The notes: a model not told the origin generated them from the letters alone. A DNA stretch of 64,000 bases from CAYGZL01 sp964354345 (GCA_964354345.1 CAYGZL010000074.1:1-64000); one strand, 5' to 3'. Shown: positions 17,854-27,111, counted from the stretch's first letter. Numbers and translations are program-made.

Positions 17854-19770
17854 ATGGAAAATTACCCGGCAGTAAACGCCACTCCAATCGCTTTCAAAGC
17901 GGAAACGCGCCAACTTCTTGACATCCTGATCCATTCGCTCTACACCGAACGGGAAATATTCCTGCGCGAACTGATCTCAAACGCTTCAGATGCACTCACC
18001 CGCATTGACTTTGAAATATTAACCAACCGGCAGGTACGCGATCCCCAAAGCGAACTGGCTATCCATATCACCACCAATCCCACAGAAAGAACCCTGACTA
18101 TCCGTGACACAGGCGTGGGTATGACCGCTGAGGAAATGATTGAGAACCTCGGCACGATTGCTCACTCCGGGGCACGCGATTTTATCAAAGCAACCAGAGA
18201 AATCAGCCAGGCGGAACCGCCAATGCGTAATGTCTCAGATCTGATCGGTCAGTTCGGTGTGGGATTTTATTCCGCCTTTATGGTCGCAGAGTGGATCCAG
18301 GTCACCTCGCTCTCTTACCAATCCGAGGCGCAAGCCGCGACCTGGCGTTGCACTGGCTCAGATACTTATACCATCCAACCGGCCGAAAAAACTGAGCGCG
18401 GCACTGAGATCGTTGTCAAGCTCAAAGAAGACGCAGCGGAGTTCGCCCAGGAATATCGCTTGCGCCAGGTCATCCGTCGCCACTCAGATTTCATCCCCTT
18501 CCCGATCTACCTGGGCATTAAGAAAGAACAGGTCAACCAGCGTATTGCAATCTGGCGTCAAAATCCACGCGAAGTCGACAAAAAAGCCTACACCGATTTC
18601 TACCAACAATTAACTCTTGAGATGGAGCCGCCCATCACCTACGCCCACATGATCGTCGACGCCCCGGCCCAACTCTACGCCATCCTGTATATTCCTGCCA
18701 AACCCGAGCGTAGCCTGACTGCCGCTCGCCGGGAGGAAGGTTTAAAGCTCTATGCCCGTAAGGTACTGATCCAGGAGTACAACCGGGATTTACTACCCGA
18801 ATTCCTGAGTTTCGTTGAAGGAGTGGTCGATTCAGAGGATTTACCGCTCAATGTCTCCCGTGAATCAGTGCAGGCAAACAAAGTCATGATCCAGCTCAAA
18901 AAACTGGTGACCAACAAAGTATTGGACACCCTCAAGAAACTTGCTGAAGAAGACAAAGAGGGATACAACGAGTTCTGGGAAGGCTATAATCGTTATCTCA
19001 AGCAGGGTGTGGCGATCGAACCGAATGATCCCGAAATCCTATGTCCGCTGTTACGCTTTCGCACCTCTACTCAACCAGAACAGTGGTCATCGCTCGATGA
19101 ATACATCAGCCGGATGAAACCAAATCAAAAAGAAATTTATTACATCCTGGGTGAAGATTCCCACTCAATCTTATACAGCCCTCACCTCGATCTTGTCCGG
19201 CGATACGATTATGAAGTCCTGCTCCTCACTGACCCATTCGATGCCTTCATGGTTGTGCGAATGCATCAATATAAGAACCTCCCCCTGGCGAACGTTGCCA
19301 ATGCCAGGTTGGAGCCGGTTAAAGAAACAGTGGAGTCTGCAACAGATCAACCAACCACTGATCAAACGGAGCAAGACAGCGGCCCTGGCGCTAAGCCAGA
19401 AGCGGACTTCTCCCCTCTACTCACTCGTTTTAAACAGCAACTTGGGGGAAAGGTTCAGGATGTCCGTATGACCGATCGCCTGACTGAATCGCCCGCGCGT
19501 CTGGTCGACGCGGAAGGTGCAATAACCCAAGAAATGCAGCGGGTCTACAAGCTGTTGAATCGCGCCTACGAGATACCCATAAAGGTGCTGGAGCTCAACC
19601 CACGCCACCCGATCATCAGTCGCTTGAATAGCCTGGCAGCCGACAGCCCGCTCGGTGCGCTGATCATGGAACAGATTCTTGAGGATGCTCTGCTGATTGA
19701 GGGTTTGCACCCTGAGCCAGCCAGCATGGTCAACCGCATCCAACAAATCATTCAGGCCGCCCTCGAATAA
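17854..19770 (+). CDS. htpG: Molecular chaperone HtpG (bacterial Hsp90)
   Basis: 638 residues, normal length. The N-terminal GHKL ATPase domain has ELISNASDALTRIDFE, IRDTGVGMTAEEMIENLGTI, SGARDF and IGQFGVGFYSAFMVA. The middle domain has EGVVDSEDLPLNVSRESVQ. The C-terminal dimerisation domain carries an acidic, Thr/Gln-rich insertion around residues 490-515. HtpG is a cytoplasmic ATP-driven chaperone that remodels client proteins with DnaK. AGGAG lies eight bases before the ATG. It stands alone between a GT-C gene and a coiled-coil gene. Confidence 0.97.
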   Translation: MENYPAVNATPIAFKAETRQLLDILIHSLYTEREIFLRELISNASDALTRIDFEILTNRQVRDPQSELAIHITTNPTERTLTIRDTGVGMTAEEMIENLGTIAHSGARDFIKATREISQAEPPMRNVSDLIGQFGVGFYSAFMVAEWIQVTSLSYQSEAQAATWRCTGSDTYTIQPAEKTERGTEIVVKLKEDAAEFAQEYRLRQVIRRHSDFIPFPIYLGIKKEQVNQRIAIWRQNPREVDKKAYTDFYQQLTLEMEPPITYAHMIVDAPAQLYAILYIPAKPERSLTAARREEGLKLYARKVLIQEYNRDLLPEFLSFVEGVVDSEDLPLNVSRESVQANKVMIQLKKLVTNKVLDTLKKLAEEDKEGYNEFWEGYNRYLKQGVAIEPNDPEILCPLLRFRTSTQPEQWSSLDEYISRMKPNQKEIYYILGEDSHSILYSPHLDLVRRYDYEVLLLTDPFDAFMVVRMHQYKNLPLANVANARLEPVKETVESATDQPTTDQTEQDSGPGAKPEADFSPLLTRFKQQLGGKVQDVRMTDRLTESPARLVDAEGAITQEMQRVYKLLNRAYEIPIKVLELNPRHPIISRLNSLAADSPLGALIMEQILEDALLIEGLHPEPASMVNRIQQIIQAALE

Positions 19771-19858
19771 CCATGTAAACTGCACAGCCTTGTAGACTCA
19801 TCCAGGTTATGTTTTCCAACTATAGACACATTCGGCGGGTCATCCCGCCGAATTGTGC

Positions 19859-19886
19859 TTAACCGCGGGTAGAAGATGAGTATAAT
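19859..19886 (+). promoter_or_regulatory. Promoter giving a leaderless mRNA for the coiled-coil gene
   Basis: TTAACC (19859-19864), 16 bp, TATAAT (19881-19886), then only GAGAAC before the ATG at 19893. Transcription would start at or within a base or so of the start codon, and there is no ribosome binding site. Confidence 0.6.
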
Positions 19887-19892
19887 GAGAAC

Positions 19893-22619
19893 ATGGAAGG
19901 CGGTGAATTTTCGATCTGGACAAGTGGTGTATGGATCATTCCCCTGATTCTGGCAGTTACGATCGGAGGACTATACCTGCTGGTACGCCATTGGCGGAAG
20001 CAGGCTGTTCAGGATTTAAAAAAAATGCGCACCGAGTTGCGCCGCCTGCAAACCCGCCGGCGTGAGCTGACAATTGCAATGGAAGGTCATTCGCCAGGCG
20101 ATCCAGAGCCGTATGGATCACAAATCACTGCATTGCAAAACCAGCTGGATGAGCTTGACACCCATATAACTGAGCTAGAATACCACCATGTTGACTTTCA
20201 GGAGCGCATCCACCATTTATCCAATAATAACTTTCAGACGATTGCTGGAGCGCCTTATTTTTGGTATCAGATTCGCAGGGATCTCCAGAAAATGTGGCTG
20301 CTGCTGAACCAACATGACCAGTCGTTGGCTGCAGCTCAGGAAAGCCATCAAAAACTGACTCGCCTGGGATTGGAAATCGCCAATCATGCCCGGAAAGTTC
20401 AAGAGTTAGAAAGTAAGACTGTCCAACTCCTGGAGCATTTGCGCAGCCGAAACCTACAGGGACAGGCGTTGCAGGAGGCTACTCAGCATTTGGAACAGAT
20501 TCACACCAACCTGGCCCAAATCCCCATACTGTACCTGAGTGGTGATGAGAAAGCGATCCTGGAACAGACGGACAAAACCAGTGTGACACAAGCTCATCAA
20601 ATTCTGGAAAAAGCTCAACCAGCCCTGGAGCAAATCTATGCGCAAGCCGAAGCCTGGACAAAGCAACTTTCCACTACCCTGGCCAAAGTAACAAATTTAC
20701 GGCAATTGTTGATTGGATCCGAAAACCTGTTGGACACAATGCCACCCGCGTTGGTCTTGACTGAAATTCAAGGTCGCTACCAAAACCTGACCGCCGCGGC
20801 TCACAAACTACACACCCGCCTGGCGAAGCCTGAGTTGGAAAGCCTGGATAACCTGTACGGTGAGGCGGAGCGGCTGGTATTGATTGCCCAGGAAATCACT
20901 GGGCAACTGATGAAAATCCGCGGTCGGCAGACCAACCTGGAACAGGTGCTGCCTGAGTTGTTAGCTGGCATCAAGCGAATCGCCGCCCTATACGCCGCAT
21001 TAGGCACTAATCGCACCCATCCGGTTATCTGGAACCTGAGCAGCACCCGCCTGACAGCTCTGAGCCAGCAAGCCAATGCATTGGGCGCCTCCCAAAAGCC
21101 GCGCACGCCAGAGCAGCTTGAACAAGATGTAGCTGTGGCTACCCGATTAAATGTTGAACAAAAAAATTTAGCTGATTATTGTAACCAGATAGCCGCGCAG
21201 CATAAGGATCTTCTCGACCTGCTTGCTACCCAAGAGTTAAGTCAAAGTGGGGAATGGTTTCAAAATGCCCAAAGGTTGATTGGACAGGTCAGCCAATATG
21301 ATCCTGAAAATTGGTTAAGGATCGATGCGGTAACCACCTTGCCCGCCGGCATGGCTGACCTGGCAGAAGGCTTTAAGGCCCTGGTGCCGGCCGGTAAAAT
21401 TGAACCGCTTCAAGAGACGGACATTCAATTGCGCCTGGAAACCGTGCACAAGCTGTTCCAGGCGGTTCAAGCGATGCGGGCGCGCCTGACAAACATTCAA
21501 AAACGCCTGATCGAGATTCAACAAGTCGAGACCCAGGCGCAGCAGCAACTGGAACAGACGCAAATGTTGTTTCACCAGATCACTCTCCTGGTGGGCAGCA
21601 ACCCGCTGCTGAGCGACCTTGCTGGCCAGGAACCCGCGCGTTTTAAAAGCGGCCTGGAGCAAGCCGCGGAAGAACTAGAAAACTCTCAAACCGGTACGGT
21701 TGAAAAGAAAGCCAAAGCCATCGACAGCCTGGCCAATAAAGTTGAAACGAGCTGTAACCTGTGGTTGGATCACCTGAACCAGGATATCCGCGAATCTATC
21801 CAGGAGTTGTCAGGGGATCTGGCTGATTTAGAGCAAGTTGCTATGCTGGAGGATCCAGTCGTTGATGAGGCTCACCGGCTACTCTCGATTGGCCCATCTA
21901 TCGGTGTCAGTGAGCACCACCCAAAAGCCCGCTTCAAACTGACCGAATTGGTCAACGAAATGAAACGGCGCAGTGACTACTGGCAGTCGTTGGAGGCGAC
22001 TTTGAATGCCCTGGGCGACATCCAGAGTCCGGTGATGATCGCCAATGAACAGGTCAACCAGGCGCGCCAGGTTGTCCAGGAAGATCTGGCCGAGGTTACA
22101 GCCTGGATCAAGCAATCGCGTGGCTGGCCACCGACAACCATCGATCTTCGCCAGGAGCGCCAGGAGTTGAACCAGCTCGAAGAGGCACGTGAGGCCTTGA
22201 AACGCAAACCGATGAAGGCCATCAGCATGGTAGGGCAGCTTGGGGTGTTGGCCTCTCGATACCAAAGCCTGGGCGAGAAAGTGCGCCAGGCCTCTGATAA
22301 GGTGGCTCGCGAATCGGAAGAAATCGATCGGCTGGAAAATGAATTAGCCGGGTATATCCAGACCTGGCAAAACCACTGGCATGCCCGGCGTGACAACGCC
22401 CTGGCCAGTGCTGAAATCCAGACATTGCTACAAAATGCAGACCACGATCTTGATCAGCTTCACCAACAAGGCCAACAGCACCGTCTGACCTACGACCAGG
22501 CCTTACAGCTCCTGAAAGCGCTGCATATGAAAGTCCGCTTGCACCAAATTCCCCTGGATGATGCCCACCTGATGAACATGACCGGTCGGATCAGCACCTA
22601 CAAACCTGGGAACGGTTAG
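19893..22619 (+). CDS. Membrane-anchored long coiled-coil protein of unknown function
   Basis: 908 residues. One N-terminal membrane helix (VWIIPLILAVTIGGLYLLV, about residues 13-31) is followed by a basic segment and then almost entirely helical, Gln/Leu/Glu-rich heptad sequence to the C-terminus. No catalytic motif is seen. The layout matches that of EzrA, the Firmicutes Z-ring regulator, but I see no specific sequence signature, so this is a topology analogy only. It may be a structural or cell-division protein. The promoter sits directly on the start codon (TATAAT-N6-ATG). It is followed 70 bp later by tRNA-Arg, which has its own promoter. Confidence 0.7.
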   Translation: MEGGEFSIWTSGVWIIPLILAVTIGGLYLLVRHWRKQAVQDLKKMRTELRRLQTRRRELTIAMEGHSPGDPEPYGSQITALQNQLDELDTHITELEYHHVDFQERIHHLSNNNFQTIAGAPYFWYQIRRDLQKMWLLLNQHDQSLAAAQESHQKLTRLGLEIANHARKVQELESKTVQLLEHLRSRNLQGQALQEATQHLEQIHTNLAQIPILYLSGDEKAILEQTDKTSVTQAHQILEKAQPALEQIYAQAEAWTKQLSTTLAKVTNLRQLLIGSENLLDTMPPALVLTEIQGRYQNLTAAAHKLHTRLAKPELESLDNLYGEAERLVLIAQEITGQLMKIRGRQTNLEQVLPELLAGIKRIAALYAALGTNRTHPVIWNLSSTRLTALSQQANALGASQKPRTPEQLEQDVAVATRLNVEQKNLADYCNQIAAQHKDLLDLLATQELSQSGEWFQNAQRLIGQVSQYDPENWLRIDAVTTLPAGMADLAEGFKALVPAGKIEPLQETDIQLRLETVHKLFQAVQAMRARLTNIQKRLIEIQQVETQAQQQLEQTQMLFHQITLLVGSNPLLSDLAGQEPARFKSGLEQAAEELENSQTGTVEKKAKAIDSLANKVETSCNLWLDHLNQDIRESIQELSGDLADLEQVAMLEDPVVDEAHRLLSIGPSIGVSEHHPKARFKLTELVNEMKRRSDYWQSLEATLNALGDIQSPVMIANEQVNQARQVVQEDLAEVTAWIKQSRGWPPTTIDLRQERQELNQLEEAREALKRKPMKAISMVGQLGVLASRYQSLGEKVRQASDKVARESEEIDRLENELAGYIQTWQNHWHARRDNALASAEIQTLLQNADHDLDQLHQQGQQHRLTYDQALQLLKALHMKVRLHQIPLDDAHLMNMTGRISTYKPGNG

Positions 22620-22637
22620 CACGGGTTCCGCAAGCAC

Positions 22638-22665
22638 TTGATTTAACCCGGAAAAGTGGTACAAT
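22638..22665 (+). promoter_or_regulatory. tRNA-Arg promoter
   Basis: TTGATT (22638-22643), 16 bp, then TGG plus TACAAT (22660-22665), an extended -10. The tRNA 5' end is 25 nt downstream. Confidence 0.6.
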
Positions 22666-22689
22666 AAGCGGCGCTCAAAAAGTGAGACT

Positions 22690-22762
22690 GCCCTCGTAGC
22701 TCAGTGGATAGAGCACTTGCTTGCGGAGCAAGGGGTCGCGTGTTCAAATCGCGCCGGGGGCG
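22690..22762 (+). tRNA. tRNA-Arg, anticodon GCG
   Basis: A full cloverleaf can be folded by eye. The acceptor GCCCTCG/CGGGGGC has one U-G pair. The D arm is GCTC/GAGC. The anticodon stem CTTGC/GCAAG has loop TTGCGGA, with anticodon GCG at 22723-22725. The variable loop is GGGTC, the T arm GCGTG/CGCGC with loop TTCAAAT, and the discriminator is G. A20 and C35, the main ArgRS identity bases, are present. CCA is not encoded (CCT follows). It should read CGC and CGU. Most bacteria read these with an ACG (inosine) tRNA, so GCG is less usual. Confidence 0.93.
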
Positions 22763-22785
22763 CCTGAGAACTTGATTACCCAAAG

Positions 22786-22818
22786 AAAACTCCCTCCTGA
22801 CGCCGGTGAGGGAGTTTT
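22786..22818 (+). terminator. Intrinsic terminator after tRNA-Arg
   Basis: A perfect 11-bp stem, AAAACTCCCTC / GAGGGAGTTTT, with an 11-nt loop; the T run is part of the 3' arm. The symmetric A/T arms would allow it to work in both directions, serving the minus-strand ribD-like remnant as well. Confidence 0.75.
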
Positions 22819-22879
22819 GCTTTAAGGTAGTGGATAGCTTGCTTTACACGCTAACCCGGGGATGTATAAATCTACAGCG

Positions 22880-23299
22880 CTAACCTCCAACAGAATAAAC
22901 AAACCGTCCCCAGAGAATGCAATCATCGCCCAATCGTTTAAAGCCAGCATCTTGCAGACGAGGGAAGGGAGTAGTGTCTACAGGGATGGTGCCATCCGAG
23001 ACTAACAAGCCATTCACTGCCGGCAGCCCACCAACAAAGATCGGCGCCAGGGTAATCAAGGCTAAGTCGGCCAGGTGTTGGGCGAGGAAACTGGTCAGCA
23101 CCTGGGCGCCGCCTTCCACCATCAGGCTGTTTACGCCCAACTCGACCAGGCATTGCAATAGGTCTGGTAACGACACCTGCCCTCGCGAATCCGCCGGTAA
23201 AATGAGCAGGCGCGCTCCACGCGCCTCCAGACTCTGCGCATAACATAGGCTGATCAAAGGGCGCGCTTCGCGCCTCTGGAAGTCTTCAGCCTGATCCAA
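22880..23299 (-). pseudogene. RibD C-terminal reductase-domain remnant with internal deletion
   Basis: 139 residues. The first part, RPLISLCYAQS, is the opening strand of a RibD_C (riboflavin-pathway reductase) domain, which normally continues LDGxIA and about 90 residues of NADPH-binding core. Here it jumps straight to LEARGARLLILPAD, LGVNSLMVEGGAQVLTSFL and LAPIFVGGLPAV, the last third of the domain. An in-frame deletion of the core is the simplest reading. The only start is a TTG at 23299 without a clear ribosome site. It is unlikely to be an active reductase. It lies 24 bp downstream of the ABC permease gene on the same strand. Confidence 0.65.
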
Positions 23300-23323
23300 T
23301 TCTGGTTGAAGCGTCAGGCAAAA

Positions 23324-24172
23324 TTACAAATCACGTTTTTGAAACAATCGAATTGCCAGGAAGATAGCCAGGAAAAAGTAAAGCACCGCATAAATAATCA
23401 TTGGCAGGCTGGGGTAAGCACCCGCGGAAAATGGCGAAATACCCAAGGCATTCACCAAGGCCGATTGCAGCTCGTGGGCAGCGCGCTTCCAGAGCGCTTC
23501 ACTGGGCATTATCAAGCTGGTTATAATCCCGATCCGCGTCGCAGCCTGGCTTGTGGTCAGGTCTGGCATTAACGCACCAATTTGCTCGATCCAACCGCCA
23601 ATAAAGGCCACACCATATAATCCAAAGACCAGCACGCCGTTTGCCAGCGTAGAAAGAATAGCTCCACCCAACAACGAGACCGAGAGTAAAACTAGGGCGT
23701 TCAACCATAACAAGGCCAGAGCACGAAAAGGATGCGGCGCGACATAACCCGTACGCAAGTAAACAAACGCCATGACCCCCCCGGCCATTAAGAGCAAGTA
23801 AATAGTCAGCATTCCAGCAAAGCCAAGCCACTTACCCAGCACCACCTGCCAGCGGTGAATCGGCTTGGCAACAATCGTATGGATTGTCCCGGAGGCAATT
23901 TCGCCCGAAAGAGTGTCCACCGAAGTTAGCACAGTCATCATCGCAGTCAGGAAATTCACTACATATAGCCCGGCCATCAGCAGCACATTACGCATCTGGT
24001 TGAGTTGCAAGGGTCTTGACTGACCGTAATTATTCTCCATCTCTGAGGCAAGATAGTGGAATCCCAGGCTAAAAACCACCAGAAAGACAATCCCCATCAC
24101 CAGCGCGGCCAGGAGAATTTTCCGTCGGGCAGCTTCCCGGAAAGTCAGGCGTGCGATTGTCAGTGTGCTCAC
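23324..24172 (-). CDS. ABC-2 type transporter permease
   Basis: 282 residues with about six hydrophobic helices. The N-terminal IARLTFREAARRKILLAALVMG is the usual opening of ABC-2 permeases. LSGEIASGTIHTIVAKPIHRWQVVLGKWLG is the cytoplasmic coupling segment typical of NosY-like permeases. The substrate is unknown. Its start overlaps the ATPase gene stop by 4 nt (ATGA), which indicates translational coupling and one exporter. Confidence 0.88.
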   Translation of the reverse strand: MSTLTIARLTFREAARRKILLAALVMGIVFLVVFSLGFHYLASEMENNYGQSRPLQLNQMRNVLLMAGLYVVNFLTAMMTVLTSVDTLSGEIASGTIHTIVAKPIHRWQVVLGKWLGFAGMLTIYLLLMAGGVMAFVYLRTGYVAPHPFRALALLWLNALVLLSVSLLGGAILSTLANGVLVFGLYGVAFIGGWIEQIGALMPDLTTSQAATRIGIITSLIMPSEALWKRAAHELQSALVNALGISPFSAGAYPSLPMIIYAVLYFFLAIFLAIRLFQKRDL

Positions 24173-25107
24173 AATCCTCCGTCAGTACCCACAATCTCGA
24201 TGAAAAGGTCTTCCAACGAGACATGCTGCGGTCGCAAGGCGTACACTTCCACACCTTGCTCAACCAGGTAACGGTTCACCTGGGGAAGATCAGCCTCACC
24301 AGCCAGTGTCAGGGTCAGAAAATCGCCATCCGCGCGCACACTCTGACTCCAGCGCGCCAACCCGGCAACGATCCCGGGAGTAATATTTCGGGCGCGGATC
24401 TCCACGCTCAACTCACCTTCAACCAGGTTCTGTAAAGAGCTAATCCGGATCACTTCACCGTGCTTGATGAAAGCCACCCTATCACAGGTAATTTCAACCT
24501 CACTGAGTAAATGAGAGTTCAAGAAGACTGTGGTACCGCGCTGCCGCAGGTCGCGAATAATATCGCGCACCAATCGGCGACCAACGGGATCTAACCCTGA
24601 AGTTGGTTCATCCAGGAAAACCAGATCTGGCTGGTTAAGCAAAGCCTGGGCCAGACCAATCCGCTGCAGCATCCCTTTGGAAAACTCATGTAGTCGCTTG
24701 TTGGCATAAGGAGTTAACCCGACCAGTTCGAGCAACTCGGCTGAACGCTGGTTCGCCCTGGCGCGCGGCATATGGTACAGCTCCGCATGCAGGAGCAGAA
24801 ATTCTGTGGCGTTCAACCAATCATGAAAGCGAAAATGTTCTGGGAGAAAACCGATCCGGTCGCGCACCATAGGATCGCCCAAGGGAGTGCCAAACAAGCG
24901 CGCTTTACCGCTTGAGGGAACTATCAGGGATAGCAGCATTTTGATCGATGTAGTTTTCCCAGCCCCATTCGAACCGAGGAAACCAAACACCTCGCCGCGT
25001 TCCACCTGTAAAGTCAAATCTTTCACCGCGACTTTTTCGCCGAAAACCTTACCCAGGCCGTAGGCTTCGATCGCTGGAACAGAAGGAGATAAGATTGGCC
25101 CTGCCAT
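24169..25107 (-). CDS. ABC transporter ATP-binding protein
   Basis: 312 residues. Walker A GSNGAGKTTSIKML, Q-loop region IGFLPEHFRF, a signature read as FSKGMLQRIGLAQAL (the Ser-Lys-Gly-Met variant common in CcmA/NatA-type exporters), Walker B DLVFLDEPTSGLDPVG and H-loop LNSHLLSEVE are all present. About 80 extra C-terminal residues form the usual regulatory tail. With the overlapping permease at 23324 it makes an ABC-2 exporter of unknown cargo. The sigma/anti-sigma pair lies 80 bp upstream on the same strand and might control it, though this cannot be shown from the sequence. Confidence 0.93.
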   Translation of the reverse strand: MAGPILSPSVPAIEAYGLGKVFGEKVAVKDLTLQVERGEVFGFLGSNGAGKTTSIKMLLSLIVPSSGKARLFGTPLGDPMVRDRIGFLPEHFRFHDWLNATEFLLLHAELYHMPRARANQRSAELLELVGLTPYANKRLHEFSKGMLQRIGLAQALLNQPDLVFLDEPTSGLDPVGRRLVRDIIRDLRQRGTTVFLNSHLLSEVEITCDRVAFIKHGEVIRISSLQNLVEGELSVEIRARNITPGIVAGLARWSQSVRADGDFLTLTLAGEADLPQVNRYLVEQGVEVYALRPQHVSLEDLFIEIVGTDGGL

Positions 25108-25187
25108 GTAGAATAGTTCAAGTATACAAGCAAACAGGTAGACAGTGAATACCCTGATCTACCAGTCTATGAGATGGACGGAAACGC

Positions 25188-26369
25188 TTATTTCAACGAA
25201 TTTGCGATTTGCAGGGCGCGCGATAAATTCCCTGGACCAGTCAGTGCATACACCATATTGTCATTTACCCAAAACAGTAAATATTCTTGTTGATCCGGAG
25301 CTTGACTCAAGAATACACCAGTCACACCATCCACCTGTACTTCTTGATATTCAGCGCCATAGCTTGGGATCGGGATAACCAGTGTTGTAGTCCAGTCAAT
25401 ACTCTTTGTAAACCGTGCTGCTTCCTCCTGGCTCAATCCCATGATCTGCAAGAAGGCCTGACCGATCTGCGCCACATCTAACCCAGGCGGAGCCGTAATC
25501 GTCGGGCTGGGCATTTGCATAAGGATTGTGCAGTCTGGCAGACGCGGCATTTGCTGGTCATCAGGATCATAGCCTTCCTGGCGCGCTTTATCCAGGTCAA
25601 ACTTACAATCGCCGTATTGGGTGGTCACGCCTACAGGCACATCGAGTTTAACTACCGATCCATCCAAATTTTTAGGTAAATGGATGTCCGACCGGCCAAT
25701 TTCATCCAACAACGCCTGTAAATTTTCCGCGTCGACCGTAAAAGTGGCAAGACCGCCAGCCTGCACCTCGAAATTCGGGAGACTTGACAACGCAGCGGGT
25801 AAGCGAAGAGAAATCCCGGCTTGCTGGGCAGCCTCAGCCGCGTTGGCTGCCAGGTGCGTTTCACCAATCCTTTCAAATTTGACATCTTTCGAAAACATCT
25901 CTTCAAACTGGGATGAAGCACCCAATTGTTCTGGCAAGTTCCCGGGATTCACCTGGACTACCGCGATCTGCTGAACCCGAAATATCCCCAAAAAACTGTT
26001 GGCGATCGCCCGCACTGGCGCAAACGCCATTGAGACAATTAGCAGTAGTACCACCGCCAGGGCAATCCAGGCCAGTCGGTAGCGGCGAATAATAAGTTTA
26101 AGCGACATGGAATCAACCTCCGTTTCTTTCTGCGAAAGGCGCGCGGATAGGCGTTTGCGCGCCTCTACAACCGGTATGGGATTGCGGGCCAGGCCAGTGC
26201 CCAGTCCATTTAAGTGGCTTTCTACTCGCCGGGCTTGCTCCACCCATAGATCTACCTTCTCCTGGCAACGCGGGCAATTATCCAGGTGCGATTGAACTGT
26301 GAGTTGGTGATCTTCTGCTAACTCCCGATCTAAGTAAGCCCGGATTTCTCCTTCACCAAGGTGCGCCAT
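25188..26369 (-). CDS. Anti-sigma factor with zinc-finger (ZAS-like) N-terminus
   Basis: 393 residues. The N-terminal H-x3-C-x2-C motif (HLDNCPRCQEKV) in a MAHLGEGEIRAYLDREL context is the zf-HC2 fold of anti-sigma factors. A single membrane helix follows (LAWIALAVVLLLIVSMAF, around residue 105), then a 270-residue extracytoplasmic domain. The domain would sense a signal and free the sigma factor. The ATG at 26369 has AGGAGG eight bases upstream and begins 2 bp after the sigma stop codon. An in-frame GTG nine bases upstream lies inside the ribosome site and is rejected. Confidence 0.85.
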   Translation of the reverse strand: MAHLGEGEIRAYLDRELAEDHQLTVQSHLDNCPRCQEKVDLWVEQARRVESHLNGLGTGLARNPIPVVEARKRLSARLSQKETEVDSMSLKLIIRRYRLAWIALAVVLLLIVSMAFAPVRAIANSFLGIFRVQQIAVVQVNPGNLPEQLGASSQFEEMFSKDVKFERIGETHLAANAAEAAQQAGISLRLPAALSSLPNFEVQAGGLATFTVDAENLQALLDEIGRSDIHLPKNLDGSVVKLDVPVGVTTQYGDCKFDLDKARQEGYDPDDQQMPRLPDCTILMQMPSPTITAPPGLDVAQIGQAFLQIMGLSQEEAARFTKSIDWTTTLVIPIPSYGAEYQEVQVDGVTGVFLSQAPDQQEYLLFWVNDNMVYALTGPGNLSRALQIANSLK

Positions 26370-26371
26370 TA

Positions 26372-26899
26372 TCAGCACCTCCTCTCTAATTCGCGATATT
26401 TCTGCTCAAATTCTCGTTCGGCGCGGGCCAGTAACGTCCCGATCGAGCCAGGTGACAGTTGTAAAGCCTCGGCCAGCTCTGCATAAGACAATCCTGAATA
26501 TCGCATTATCAGTAATTGCGCCGAGCGTGGGCGCATCTTCTGAAGTACCGCGCGTACCCGAGCGCGTTCCTGGTCTTGTATAACGATCTGGGCTGGATCA
26601 CCAGCCAGTCCATCGTCCATCAGCGCCAATCCCCCGGCCATCTCGTAACGCTGACGACGCTGGCGTGCTCGTAATGCATTGAGCCCCAGATTCGTTGCTA
26701 CCCGGTATAGCCAACCCACCAGGTTTTCATTCATGCCGGGAGGCTGGTTATACAGACGCACGAAGGTTTCAAGAGCCAAATCCTCGGCCTCATCCCACTC
26801 ACCTATCAGGCGGTAAAGCAAATCGCAAATTCGGCTCCAGTGTTGTTGAAACAACCCATCCAAATCCAGAGCCGGACGCTCATCCAAATGGGCCATCTC
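26372..26899 (-). CDS. ECF-type RNA polymerase sigma factor
   Basis: About 175 residues. Region 2 reads LFQQHWSRICDLLYRLIGEWDEAEDLALETFVRLY, with the WLYRVATNLGLNALRARQRR end. Region 4 reads MRPRSAQLLIMRYSGLSYAELAEALQLSPGSIGTLLARAE, the helix-turn-helix for the -35. ECF sigma factors direct transcription of small regulons and are held by the partner encoded next. The ATG at 26899, with AGG upstream, is preferred over a TTG at 26929. The palindrome around its likely -10 suggests control by another regulator or by itself. Confidence 0.9.
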   Translation of the reverse strand, partial: EMAHLDERPALDLDGLFQQHWSRICDLLYRLIGEWDEAEDLALETFVRLYNQPPGMNENLVGWLYRVATNLGLNALRARQRRQRYEMAGGLALMDDGLAGDPAQIVIQDQERARVRAVLQKMRPRSAQLLIMRYSGLSYAELAEALQLSPGSIGTLLARAEREFEQKYRELERRC

Positions 26900-26950
26900 A
26901 ACCTGCCTGCGGGACAATGTCACTGCCAACGATAACCTCTGCTTTACAAT

Positions 26951-26972
26951 GGTGTCTCACTATAAAAACACC
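26951..26972 (-). promoter_or_regulatory. Possible -10 box inside a palindrome upstream of the sigma gene
   Basis: GGTGT-N12-ACACC (26951-26972) surrounds TATAGT on the minus strand (26964-26959). A good -35 at the normal distance is not seen. It may be an operator. Confidence 0.3.
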
Positions 26973-27096
26973 TCTCGGCGCCAGAGTGTGACAGCATTCA
27001 TGACCGAAGATCCTAAACTGTTTCATCCAATCATATTGTAATCCAGCCAGAACCGTCATCGGTTGCGAATATAGACTTTTCATTTCTGCTTGAAAA

Positions 27097-27105
27097 TGAT
27101 ATGCT
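27097..27105 (+). promoter_or_regulatory. Extended -10 for a leaderless plsC mRNA
   Basis: TGA then TATGCT (27100-27105), followed by six bases (TAGCAA) and the ATG at 27112. There is no ribosome binding site and the -35 is weak. Confidence 0.5.
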
Positions 27106-27111
27106 TAGCAA

